NCBI GenBank assembly: GCA_035772735.1
Contig: JASDFA010000010.1
Location: 121,654,501 to 121,718,500, forward strand
From: Datura wrightii
Lineage: Eukaryota; Streptophyta; Magnoliopsida; Solanales; Solanaceae
DNA: 64,000 nucleotides
Direction of reading: 5' to 3'
A model generated the notes under the pieces. The model was not told the origin of the DNA. It made no database searches and saw only the letters and a list, made by a program, of their open reading frames with translations. Positions 19,650-31,059 of the stretch are shown one piece after another; positions within the stretch are counted from its first letter, which is position 1; each line of letters opens with the position of its first letter. The position numbers were made by a program, and so were the translations under genes.

Positions 19650-21048
19650 GTGGCAAATCACCAATCCCGACTGGAAAGCCGGTTGCATGTGAAGGAAGAT
19701 GACAGCATCAAGGAAGAGTTCTCGGATGAGCAGCTCTTGGCAATAAGGGAAGCTGAAATCCCTTGGTATAAAAACATTGTGAATTTGCTGGTGAGTGGAG
19801 TCTATCCACCGGAGGCTACGGCTCAACAAAGAAAGAAGTTGAGACATGATTGCAGGTATTACATTTGGGATGAGCCGTACTTGTTTAAGCAGGGATCGGA
19901 TCAGGTGATGAGAAGATGCATTCCATAGAGCCAGATTGCAGAAGTATTGAGGAGTTGTGACTCATCATTGTATAGAGGGCACCATGGAGGCAAGCGGACA
20001 GCGCACAAGGTGCTACAGTCAGGTTTCTTTTGGCCTACACTGTTTAGAGACTCTATGGCATATGTAAAAATGTGCGATAGATGTCAAAGAACAGGCACAA
20101 TTGGTAGAAGGCAGGAAATGCCACTACAGCAGATATTAGAAGTGGAGATCTTTGATGTATGGGGAATAGATTTCATGGGCCCGTTCCCACCGTCATTTGG
20201 TAATCGTTACATCTTGGTAGCCGTTGATTATGTATCCAAGTGGGTCAAAGCAATAGCTTGCCCCAGAAATGACAACAACGTGGTAACAAAATTTGTGAAA
20301 AAGCATATCTTCACCAAGTTCGGGACACCCTGAGCCATTATCAGTGATGGAGGGGCTCATTTCATAAATGCAAGTTTCAAGAATTTGCTAGCTAAGTATG
20401 GGGTGCGCCACAAGGTAGCAACAGCATATCATCCCCAAACTAGTGGGCAAGTGGAGGTGTCGAACAGGGAAAATCAAGTAGATTCTACAAAAGACAGTGA
20501 ATGCACAACAAATTGATTGGTCAAGCAAACTCGACGATGCGTTGTGGGCTAATAGAACTGCGTACAAGACATCCATTGGGACTTCTCCATATAGATTGGT
20601 CTATGGAAAGGCATGTCATCTGACTGTAGAGCTAGAACATCGAGCTTTTGGGGCCGTGAGGAAATTGAACATGGATCCGGAGCTAGCAGGGAAGAAGAGG
20701 CTGATGCAACTCAGCGAACTTGATGAGTTTCCTTGGCATGCTTATGAAAGTGCCAAATGCTACAAGGAGAAAATGAAGAAGTGGCACGATAGGCATATGG
20801 TGCATCGGATCTTTGAGCCGGTGCAGAAGGTGTTGCTATTTAATTCGAGACTGAAGCTTTTTCCAGGAAAATTGCGGTCCAAATGGTCAAGGCCGTTTCA
20901 AGTGGTGAGAATGACCCCACACGGGGCAGTGGAGTTGTGGCAAGAATATAGAAGTGCCACATTTTTGGTGAATGGGCAACGATGTAAGCATTATTGGGGT
21001 GAGGGCATTATTCGAGACAAGACGTCCATCACTCTAGAGGATGATTGA
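19650..21048 (+). pseudogene. Athila integrase (element C), broken
   Basis: Integrase would insert the DNA copy in the nucleus. Order: linker after RNase H, zinc-binding region (RGHHGG and CDRCQR; the first His position reads SCDSS and may be lost), catalytic core with GIDFMGPFP, ISDGGAHF and GQVEVSNRE (the DDE residues are all present), then a C-terminal domain ending SITLEDD at 21048. Breaks: TAG at 19926-19928, TGA (from CGA) at 20331-20333, and an extra A near 20475 that shifts the frame; the end reads on from 20497 in the new frame. No chromodomain is present, as expected for Athila. Confidence 0.9.
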
Positions 21049-22337
21049 GCATGAATGACGCTGAGCCGCGATGGTAAATCAGGCGTTGCACAGGAGGCAA
21101 CCCGTGAACGTGTTTTAATAGATAAGTAGAACTATTTAAAAAAATAAAAAATAAAAAATAAAAAAATAAAAATACAAATAAAAAGAGAAAAACAAGGAAA
21201 AAGAAAAATAAAAATTTTTGCATTGAAACCTATGAATTCTAAACAATTTCTTGTGGTGAAATGATTTTCAAGTGGAACGGACGGCAAAAATGCAAAGAAA
21301 CACAAAGGAAAAAATCGAGGTGAGAAAATAAAAATTGGCACAGTACAGTTAGCCTACGCGATGGCTCCGTGTCATGGAGGAGGTGCTCTGTGTTACCCTC
21401 CGTGACACGTTGAGGCTTGTTCTGGATTTTTTAAACATCCAGAACACTGGCGCGATGGCTCCGTGTCACGAAGGGGGCGCTCCGCGTTACCCTCTGTAAC
21501 ACGTTGTGGGTTAATTCGCGTGGGGTCACACCGGGTCACCGAGTAACCCATGCGAAAAATACCTTTTAAAAACCCAAATCCCCTCATTTTCTTCCTATTT
21601 CTTCATTTCCTCCGCGACCCACACCCAAAACCCCTTCTCCCTCAACGTGACACGGACCTAGGAATCAATTTTCTTCAAGTTTTCTTCAATTTCATCAAAT
21701 TAAAGGTATGTTCTTGAACTCTACCTCATTTTTGCTCAAATTTTTTATTCTTGAATATATTTGGTGATTTAACCTTGCCCTAAGTGAGAATTAAGCTTGA
21801 ATTCACTTGAGTTATGATTGAATGACGTTCATAGTATCGATTTGAATATATTAACTCAATGATTGCATGTTTTATTGAATTCTTGCGAAATTGATAGCTA
21901 GGGTTGAAGATTGAATAGGAAGAAGACTAAATTCTTTGAAATGATGAAAAACTTGGGTTGTGCATGTTAGGTGAAGTGAAATATATTGTGATTGATGTTG
22001 CATATGCTAAAGTAGAAGGATTTTTGGGAAAATGCAATTGGAGAATTACATAGGTTGTTGAAAAATTGCTAAGTGCTATGATGTTGAAATTGAATCGATG
22101 GAGAAATTTGTAGTTGTTGTACGAAGTCTGAGTAGTGCATAGTAATTGTTTCATCGACTCATATGAATGCACTAAACATGTTGAATGTTAAGAATTGGAA
22201 AATCATGAATGTCTTATCGAATTGTTAGGATTGCGGCTTAAGACTAAGTGTGGGGTGACCCAAGTAAACCCAACCTTAGTTGTAGGTAATTATGACTTGA
22301 ATAACATTGGGACTGTCTGTTTGAATGTATAGGAACA
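21049..22337 (+). other. ORF3 leader spacer (element C)
   Basis: Non-coding and homologous to 6782-8076. An A-rich run at 21135-21220 is followed by two GTGTCACG / CGTGACAC hairpin units (about 21355-21510), a 5' splice-like AAG|GTATG at 21703-21710, a PPT-like tract at 22245-22256, and an AG at 22331-22332 five bases before the ORF3 ATG. The intron would be about 630 bp. Promoter and splicing roles are inferred from conservation among three elements. Confidence 0.6.
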
Positions 22338-23552
22338 ATGTCATGCAGACAAGACAAGGGCAAGGGCACATCCACTTCAGGCGCCAGCAGAAAAAGGGTG
22401 CGATTGGGAACAGTAGTTCCAGCAGCACCAGTAGTTCCGCGAGGCCAACACCGACAATACGGAACCCGATGGGTGACTGATGAGGGGAAGAAGTGGTATG
22501 CGAAACACAAAGAAACCAAATACTTCCCCCAAGAGCAGATAGCACGGGAGCCGCTGGCATAGGAATTCCCGCGGATTGTACACTGGATTGACACCGTTGG
22601 GCTTAACTTCATCTTCGAAGAGCCCAGGGAGTGCAATCTCCATCTTATCAGGGAGTTCTATGCCAACTGGAACCCAACGCAGTCACACTGTCAAAATTAG
22701 GGGGCAGGTTTTCACTTTTGAGCCCCATCATTTGAATGTAATCCTAGGGGTACGGGACATAGACGCTCATGTCCTTAGACAGATGAACATCATACCATCC
22801 TATGCAGACATCAGACGCACCCTATGTGGAGCCCGATCGACAGCAAGGTTGAGTAGGCACAAGGAGAGGATCTACCATCAGACATTCCCTACTCTCAGAT
22901 GAATCGGGAGGCCCAGATTTTGCTGAAGATTGTGTGTTCCTGCCTGATCCCGGGGGTGCACATGACAAATGTCACCCGAGATAGAGTGTGCTTGGTGTAT
23001 GCCCTGATGAAGGGGCTAGAGATCAATGTTGGGGCGGTAATCATCTCCACCATGAAGAGATCCCAACTACATCAGGGGCATAAATACGGGTTCGGTGGTT
23101 TGCTTACCATATTCTTGAGGGGCCATGATATTGAGGAGGAGGCCCTGTATTACATCCCACAGATTGGCAGGCGTGCTTTGGATGTCACCAAAATCAAGGC
23201 ACCTGACACTATTTATGGGTTGGTGCTCACACTAGCCGAGCGACATGCTCAGGATGACCAGTATATGGCCCGCATGTGCGGGATGCATATGTTGTAGCTG
23301 CGCATAGGTGGGAGGCCAACAATAGAGGATGAGCTTTGGCAGCTCGAGTTGGATTACCCTTTTTGCGAGAATGCCTGCGCTCTATGTAGAGTGGGGCCCG
23401 CATTTATGGAGCCCGTAGATGATGATGTCCCTACTGATGAGGAGAAACGCCGGGAGGACTTAGATGTTGAGTCAGACGAGGACGGCGGGGGCGATTCGGA
23501 TATGGGAGACGAAGCAACGGCACCTGATGAAGAAGTTGAATACTTTGATTGA
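22338..23552 (+). pseudogene. ORF3, putative plant transposon-type protein (element C), broken
   Basis: Same protein as at 8077-9297: a basic start (QDKGKGTSTSGASRKR), the central domain (FIFEEPRECN, REFYANWN, SRHKER, CLIPGVHMTNVT, GLEINVGA) and an acidic tail ending EVEYFD. ATG at 22338. Damage: TAG at 22560-22562, at the same codon as the first stop of element A; a frameshift near 22680 and another near 22890; and TAG near 23296. The domain is too long and too well conserved between copies to be chance. The molecular function is unknown and no membrane segment is seen. Confidence 0.82.
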
Positions 23553-25330
23553 TCAGGGAGTTTCACCACCCAACCTTTGTGATATGTGAAATTATGTGAA
23601 CACTGGGGACAGTGTTCGGGTTAAGTGTGGGGTGGGAGTAGTTAGGTGCCAGCTGCTTTGTTTATGTTTTATTTTTTTTATTGTTGTTGTGCTTGTGCAA
23701 AATGTGACCTTGTGACTCTGTGTTGTGTGTTCTGTAATTAAGTTGGTGTTGAAATGAATGCTGAGCTGATGTGTGTTGTGTTGAGCTACTGTTGGTTGTG
23801 TTGTGTAAATATTGGTCAAATTAAAAATTTTCATTTTTATCTTTTTCTATCGAATTTTTTCGAAATCTTTTTATGTTGGGTTTCTCAGCCTTTATTTTTG
23901 GTGCTTTTACCGAGAATAGTCCCATTGAACCGAAGTCGTAGATAGCGGTCGTTCCCTATGATGGATGGATGACGACCGTCTTAAGGGAAATGTAGTCGAT
24001 AGGAGTAGTTTTTTTCTCTCTTTTCTTTTTTTTGTGTGTTTCTCAAACGTGTCGCTACTTAATGGCTCAGAGTTCTTGCTACGTGTTGTACATGATATTA
24101 AGATGCAAAGGTGATTCGTATGAAAGCATGAAAATGTGTAAACATGTTCAGATACCTAGGCCATAGAGTTTGATTCGGTGTGATCGAGGCTTGATAGTGA
24201 ATTCTTGTAATTAGCTGATTGAAGAGTCAGTGAATATGTCTTGAGTTGAGCATGTGCAATGAGTGTGAGGTGAGGTTTCGATTAATCCATGCTATTATGA
24301 AGTGTCTAGAACTTTCCTGGTGTGTCTACTAAACGAAATGAAGGATGTGTATTGTAGGAAAGGATGTAGGTATTTATTTGATTGAATCGAAAGTTTCTCC
24401 ATTATCATACCTACCTTGAATGTGCATCCTAGTTATCCCCATTGAGCCTTTAGCCTATTTTTTTCTTTCTTTGAGGAGGTACAACCCGAGCTTAATCCCT
24501 TCTTTTCATTAGCCGTGAATTTGATCCAAAACTCTTAAGTGCTCAAGAAAAACAATTTTCCCACAGTGTAAAGGAGTGAAAATTGTGAAATGGAAGGAAA
24601 GAGGAAGTTGTGAAAGTCAAAGAAAGGTCAAAGGTGAACTCGCTGAAATAAAATAAAATAAAGATGTATAACAAATCTTTGCTAGTAAGTTGAGTATGCT
24701 TAAAGTAATGGGAACAAAAACAAAAAAAAAGTTTCAAGAATGAGAGGATGAAGGAAGAAACAATGCCCATAATGATGGTGGGATGTATTGAAAAGTGCTT
24801 AAGGAAGTTGGTTGCTATTATTGGTTAGCCCAGTATTTACCAGTTCCTTAGCTTACATTACAACCCGTTAAGTCCTACGTGATCTTACATTACGCGTTCT
24901 TATATTAGTGGAGTAATACACTAGAGGCAAGCCTATTGTTCATGACATGATGCATGTGAATTCTTTGGGGGAGAGAGCGAAATTGTATTCATATACCCCT
25001 ACATGTAGTGCTTGGGAAATCATATGATGGCAAATGGGGTAATTCTCTTGTGTTGTGAGGGCACATGCTTGACGAGAGATTAAATTTCGTGTCGAATGTC
25101 TTGATCAGTTGATTTGCATGAGTTTACCAAGATCGAGAATTGATTCTTGAGCTTAGGATATCTTAATGTGATGTACTTCATTGTATTGATGAGACCATGC
25201 ATGTTTTCTTGATGATTTGCTATATTAAATAATCGGTATAGCCGTAGCTTCAATTGTCGAGCCAAAGTAGTTATGCGTGGGTGTCAATTGCATGAGATGT
25301 GAGAGTATTGTTCGAGGACAAACAAGGTTT
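23553..25330 (+). other. Long 3' untranslated region (element C)
   Basis: No coding frame is supported. It matches 9298-11052 along its length, including the block at about 23907-24005 ('gatggatggatgacgaccg') and the one at about 24855-24930 ('ttagtggagtaatacacta'). Confidence 0.65.
23598..23633 (+). promoter_or_regulatory. Stem-loop plus PPT-like tract after ORF3 (element C)
   Basis: A perfect stem GAACACTG / CAGTGTTC with GGGA loop (23598-23617), four bases, then TAAGTGTGGGGT (23622-23633). Identical arrangement to A and D. Confidence 0.82.
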
Positions 25331-25345
25331 TAAGTGTGGGGTAAG
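25331..25345 (+). promoter_or_regulatory. Polypurine tract (element C)
   Basis: TAAGTGTGGGGTAAG immediately before the 3' LTR; identical to the tract of A. Confidence 0.88.
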
Positions 25346-26845
25346 TGATCTTGGGCAGAATTGCATGCCCAAGTGATAATAAAATGCTTCATTTCGACTT
25401 GTTTATTTATCGTTATGTGTACATTCTCATGTGATTTTTAGTTAAATGTGAATTTATACTAACGATATGATTAGTGTTGTTTTGCAGGTAAAAGGAAATT
25501 CTGGAAGCTAATATACATGTTGGTGAAAATCGGGAATGGACTTGGAAACAAGGAGTGGAAAATGACAAGGGAGAGCAGCAAAAATAAGGGCTCCGCGATG
25601 GAGCCGTGTCACGCTGCCATCGCGGAGGCATTCTGCCTCGGATGAAATAATTTTGGCAATTTCCAGTGGAGGTTCGCGTTACCTCCGTGACACGGAGGCA
25701 GTGCTCCACGATGCACTCCGTGTCACGTTGAGTACAATTACCTGGAACATCAAGTTCCAGTAAAGGTGCGCGATAGCACCGTGGCACGGAGGCAAGGCTC
25801 CGCGATGCAAGTCGTGCCACGCTGAGGTGAAATTGCTGAGGAGCCGACTTCCAGTGAGGGTCTGAAATACCCTCGTGGCACGGAGGGAGTGCTCCGCGAT
25901 ACACTCCGTGCCACGTTGCTTGTTATTCTGGGAATAATTCTTAAGAGTATAAATAGCACACTTAGGTTTTATTTTAAACATTCTGATTGGGTTGAGCAAG
26001 AACGTGGGTTACAGGCAGTTGAGAGGACGAAAATTCTAGGGTTCTTCTCTACCTCTTTCTCTTTTATCTCAATTGTTTGTATGAATTCTACTTATTTGAT
26101 GATGTTTAATCCACAAATGAGTGGCTAAATTCACTTCTTGCTGAGGTTAAGAACAATTGTAGTGGAATGTAATTGTTGTTCATTTCAGTTTTCATCTTTT
26201 CTTCAATGGTTGTTCTATCAATTCTTGTTTTTACTGCATTAATGTTTGGCCAATGTTAATGTATATCTAGAAATCCAATTTTGATTTTGAAAAGGAAAGA
26301 AATTGGAAAGATGTGAATTGGTAGGATATGATCTCTTCTTATTTAGAAAATGGAGAATTGATTTACATTTAGAATAGAAATATATCTGAAAGTCTTATTA
26401 GTCAATTTAGGAATCGGTATTGTATGGCTAGAGCATGAAATTCTTTTATCCCAGAAATGTAGATTAAGGTTCATGATTCTTAAATTGGATAGGATCGAAA
26501 GATCCAATCCATAGGCAATAATTCTTGACTAACAACCGAAGAAAGGATTAGCTGAATTGAATCGATAAATTACTTCCCCGTATGTTTGTTTTAACCTCAG
26601 TTTGCTCATTACTATTGGTCAGGCTCAAATTATAATTTTAACTTAGATTTTGATTACTTAGTAAACTTAACTCTAAAAATATTGTTTATTTGGTTGTCTG
26701 CATTCACAAAGACATAGTTCACTAACGCTTAAGTTAATTAGTACCGTAGTTCAGTCCCTGTGGGATCGATACTTGGCTTTAATTAAGCCACTTCATTACT
26801 TGTTTGACCACGTGCACTTGCGTATAGTCACTACAACACTGAACA
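25346..26845 (+). repeat. Element C 3' LTR
   Basis: TGATCTTGGGCA to TGAACA, aligned throughout with 14107-15584 with modest divergence. Four-unit hairpin array at about 25590-25920; TATA box at 25948-25956. Confidence 0.92.
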
Positions 26846-26850
26846 GGAGT

Positions 26851-27480
26851 ACTCTCTAGAGTTCACCCTCTTATCCAAGTATGCACCACAGTTAGTGGCA
26901 GCCAAAGGGCTTGAGTGAGCCGATTTGTGCATGGAGTGGCGGACTACCTAGATAAGGATTGTAGGATTGCCATGATACATCAGGATCTAGATTTTTCCCG
27001 CATAGTGTTGCATGCCCAGTAGATGGAGTCAGTGTATTAGAGGTAGAGAGAAGCCAAGAGGACCAGGACAGACAATTATTGGATTTCTCATGCTAGATTG
27101 AGGGGTGGACAATGCCAACAGTCTTAGCACAGGTCTTTTGCTCCAGCACCATCATCAGTAGTACACCATTTAGATCATGAGGGGATTGGAGGAGCAGGGC
27201 TTTAGATTCGAGAGGCAAGGGTAGCATAAAGATAGAGCTCACTTTCCCAGAATGTCCGATGTGCTAAAAGAATCACCCATGAAGGTGCCTAGTTCGATTA
27301 AATGCTGGTTTCAGGTATGGAAAACCCAGACACAGACTCAGGGATTGCCCTTCAGCCAGATTAGATGGCGGCGGAGCCCGTATACCAGCTGCTGGTTCAT
27401 CCTCTCCAGAAGCTCATCCCCCTCAGTAGGTGCCTCGACTAGTTCAGCCAGCGGTCAATGCCAGAACAGGTTCTATTCCC
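26851..27480 (+). pseudogene. Tekay-type gag, C-terminal part (element B)
   Basis: The gag text resumes after the second GGAGT as YSLEFTLLSKYAPQLV-like sequence. A decayed zinc knuckle at about 27305-27355 still reads GKPRHRLRDCPS, with two cysteines lost. Many stops and frame changes occur between them. It is the continuation of 13546-14106. Confidence 0.8.
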
Positions 27481-27990
27481 TCGCGACCGGTCAGGATCAG
27501 GAGACTTCACCGGATGTACTTACTGGTTATTACGAGTGTTTTATATTAGTGCCTATGCTTTGTTAGATCTAGGGGATACCCTGTCTTTTGTGACACCTTA
27601 TATTGCTAGTAGCTTTGGAGTTAGTCCCGAAACTTTGTCAAAACCATTTTCAATTTCTGCTCTTGTTGGTGATTCGGTTGTAGCTAGGCGGGTGTATAGA
27701 AGATGCCTCATCACTATATTGCATAAAGTCACCTCCGCAGACCTTGTAGAGTTAGCCATGATGAACTTTGAAATTATTCTTGGCATGGATTGGTTGTATG
27801 CATGTTATGCTTCTGTTAATTGTAGAACCTGTGCGGTGGAGTTCTACTTTCCGGGTAAGTCAGTTTTGTAGTGGAAGGGTAGTTTGCTCGTGCCTGTAGG
27901 TCATTTTATTTCCTATCTTAAGGCTAGAAAGATTATCTCCAAGGGTTGTATGTGTCATCTAGTTAGGGTGAAGGATGTTGAGTCCTAGAC
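27481..27990 (+). pseudogene. Retropepsin-like protease (element B)
   Basis: It reads YALLDLGDTLSFVTPYIASSF, where the active-site form in relatives is DxGAT, so D-L-G-D is a changed loop. VELAMMNFEIILGMDWL and the FPGKS block follow. A stop occurs at 27869-27871 and another in VKDVES*TP near 27988. The order gag, protease, RT matches Ty3/gypsy. Confidence 0.85.
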
Positions 27991-28554
27991 CCCGAGTATC
28001 CAGTCAGTTCCGGTAGTGCGTGAGTACCAAGAAGTATTCCCTGATGATTTACCAGGTGTTCCTCCCGCGAGGGAAATTGATTTTAGTATTGACCTTCTTC
28101 CTGACACGTAGCCTATATCTATTCCTCCCTATAGAATGGCTCAAGCTGAACTAAAGGAGTTGAAGGATCTGTTAGATAAGGGTTTCATCATACCAAGCAA
28201 GTCTCCATGGGGTGCACCGTTCTTATTTGTCCGAAAGAAGGATGGTTCCCTTCAGATGCGCATTGATTATCGACAATTGAACAAAGTCACTGTAAAGAAA
28301 AGGTATCCTTTATCCATGATTGATTATTTATTTGACCAGCTTTAGGGTGACAAGTGCTTCTCAGAGATAGATCTCAAGTTCGGGTATCACTAGCTCAGGG
28401 TTTGGGAGAGTGATCTCAAGTTCGGGTATCACCAGCTCAGGGTTTGGGAGAGTGACATCCTTCAGGATGCGGTATGGTCATCATGAGTTTTTTGTTATGT
28501 CTTTTGGACTAACGAATGGCCCTGCAGCTTTTATGAACCTGATGAACAGGGTGT
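27991..28554 (+). pseudogene. Reverse transcriptase, first part (element B)
   Basis: RT text includes IDFSIDLLPDT, PPYRMAQAELKELKD, LLDKGFIIPSKSPWGAPFLFVRKKDGS and RIDYRQLNKVTVKK, typical of Tekay/Del RT. Stops are at 28111, 28345 and 28394. A 42-bp tandem duplication lies in the DL.FGYHQLRV block. Element I enters at 28555, after the sequence for MNRV; RT resumes at 38225. Confidence 0.87.
28371..28454 (+). repeat. 42-bp tandem duplication in RT of element B
   Basis: Bases 28371-28412 are repeated at 28413-28454 with one difference (TAG/CAG). The unit is 14 codons, so the duplication keeps the frame and doubles the motif that surrounds GYHQLRV. Confidence 0.93.
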
Positions 28555-30831
28555 TGTCACGACCCGAACGTGCACCCGGATTGTAGACACAAGACAAGGG
28601 ACCCTGAGGGACCCCAAGTCGAGCCATGACTCATGCATACAACTAATCTCATTCAAATAAGCGGAATGATAATCATAAAGATATAGCAGAAACATAATCA
28701 TAACATAGTATAAAGAAATACCAACGTTTACATAGATGAGTACTACATACTTGTCTGAAAGCCTCTAATACATAAGATAGGTTGATGGGACAACATCCCC
28801 AACTAACCCAACCAATACAGAAACATAAACAGCAAGAAATTCTATAAAACAGCCCTCAGAATATGAGGACTCACCAATAAGCTGAAGGTGTAGGCTGAGA
28901 TGGCCTAAGGGTGAGGATGAGCCTGTGCTCCGGACCCTGTATAATGAAATGATACAACATAGAAAGTATGAAGTCAGTACGTGGACTGTACTGAGTATGC
29001 AAGGTAAGTAAAACGGATAATTTAAAAGTAAATTAAACTCATAAATAGATATAGGAGAAGGACATCATGCTTGCATCAAAAATCTTCGTAATAGAACATA
29101 AGGCTCAAGACTTTCAAATCATTCAAAATCATTCATTATCACAATCGTAAATAACTTTATCATAATATAACTTGAGCCAATAACATAAATAAAACAATGC
29201 ATAAAAACATGTGGAACAATGAGAGGACTCATCATAACCGACACCATCATGGTAGAGCCTTTCATGATGCCCCACTGTCTCGCTCAAGCGGGCAGAGCCG
29301 ACCCTGGCTTGCCAGGCGAGGGTCGTGCATAAGGCATGATATCACATTTGAGGGGGGATCATTATCATAACATTATAATGTTTACACCCCACGGTGGCAC
29401 GTGTTTATGAGACCCCAGCGTAGTCCTTTGAATGCCGGGCTGCTCGGTGCTAGACACGACTCCTAAAAACATGCATATAGGCGCATACATAAATCATTAA
29501 CATCACGCATAATAATTAATTGGCTAAGATATAACATTTATCATCATTGATCCCCTTTAAAACATGCTTAGCCAAGAATCAAAGCCCTTTTTATCGGCCA
29601 ACATCATAAATCGATAAATCATGAAATTCGTTTCATAAATCATAAATCACTCTTCACCATATGGGCATTGCCCAATGCTTCATCATACTCAATTTCTTCA
29701 AAATATGCTCATAAACATGGGTAACTTGGATTCATGCATTTTCATAATCAATAAACTTAAAATAATGAATATTCATTATAAATCATAATTTCCATGAACT
29801 TCCATGAAGGGGCAACTAGACTTAAAAAGATTGAAACGTGATTTTTGATGAAAATAATACTAAACCTGCCCAACATGCATATTTCAATAAATAAAACTCA
29901 ATTAAAACATACCTATAAGGAGAAATCACATTGACATGCTTTGGGTAAAACCCCATGTAACTTGAGTAGGAGAATTCATGACCTTAATCGAAATTGGTCA
30001 TGGGTGAGGAAGAATTCCACCCACTTTAAAACCCTACATACCTGGGAATGGAGAGACTCGAAGTTTCTTGAACACCCACAAAGAAATTGAAGAAAAATTT
30101 GGGGAAGAAGGCCTTGAATCTCCCAAAAACCTCTCTAGAATCCTTGCATGAGAATGGGCATGTCTAAAGGACATAACTCACATTATCATACTTAGAAAAT
30201 ATCCAAAACGACGTAGTTTAGGGGCTAAAACGGAGGAAAGGTCAAAAAATACCTTTAAAATAATTTCCCTGAAAACTGTCCCGTACGGAGCATGCCTTAT
30301 GGTATCGATTCGTTGTGTCCACTTCCTCATGAAATCTCTCAGATCCTTCCAATGACTTGACAAGACTAGTCGTTACAACAAACCACGGGTCATTTAATCG
30401 ACCGTCATCAGCCCCTTGACCAAATCTTACTTCTCTTTCCACGAACCTCACCACAACTCGTGGTGGCATCCAACGAGTCGTGGTCTCCATCCATTGAATG
30501 CACTGGAAACTTCAACCAACAAGCAACGACTTGAAACAACGGGTCGTTGTATCTCACAACGGATCGTGGCACGGCCCGTTGCTTCCTCCTCATCCTAAAC
30601 TCAGTCCTTCTAACGACTAGTAACAACGACTCATTGTTCCTAACAATGGGTCATTGTACCGTCCGTTGCTACCATTGCTTCCCTGAACCCCCTTTCCACG
30701 ACTGCTTTCGACGACTCGCGGTATCCACCTACGAGTCATTGAGTCGTCCGTTATATGATATTGTTGCCAGTTTTCTACACTTTTCAATTTTAACTCCCGA
30801 GTCTATTCTTAATCCTTTTCGCGGTATTACA
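28555..30831 (-). repeat. Element I 3' LTR
   Basis: In plus orientation it runs TGTCACGACC ... TATTACA. A U3 region at about 30360-30770 carries a cluster of short ACGACYCRTTG words and their inverses. A purine-rich tract (sense CCCAAAGGGGAGATAT, plus 30832-30847) adjoins its sense start and is the likely polypurine tract. Confidence 0.92.
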
Positions 30832-31059
30832 ATATCTCCCCTTTGGGAACATTCATCCTCTAATGTAGGAAACAAGCAGCAAATAGAAACATACAATTCA
30901 TCATATCTATATATTGATCATTTTAACCGAATCATTCATGGAATGACTACCTCCGAATCAAACCACATAGCTAAACTGATCACATGCTTCACATATGCAT
31001 TCATACACATAAAAGAAACTTGCACACATAAACTGAACATGAAAACTAAATAGAGTCAT

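Larger units (their letters stand above)
14107..26845 (+). mobile_element. Element C: full-structure Athila-type retrotransposon with ORF3
   Basis: The 12.7-kb element is bounded by a perfect duplication GGAGT (14102-14106 and 26846-26850) and LTRs of 1478 and 1500 bp. It has every expected part in order: LTR, tRNA-Asp primer site, gag, protease, RT, RNase H, integrase, spacer, ORF3, 3' region, polypurine tract, LTR. It is inserted in gag of element B. The coding parts carry several stops and at least three frameshifts, so it is not autonomous now, but RT is still a single long open frame. It is the reference copy for reading A and D. Confidence 0.94.

Noticed and set aside
30547..31053. 168-codon plus-strand frame across the I LTR border
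   Set aside because: It crosses the LTR/interior junction on the antisense side and has no counterpart beyond the repeat in the other LTR (37937-38179).
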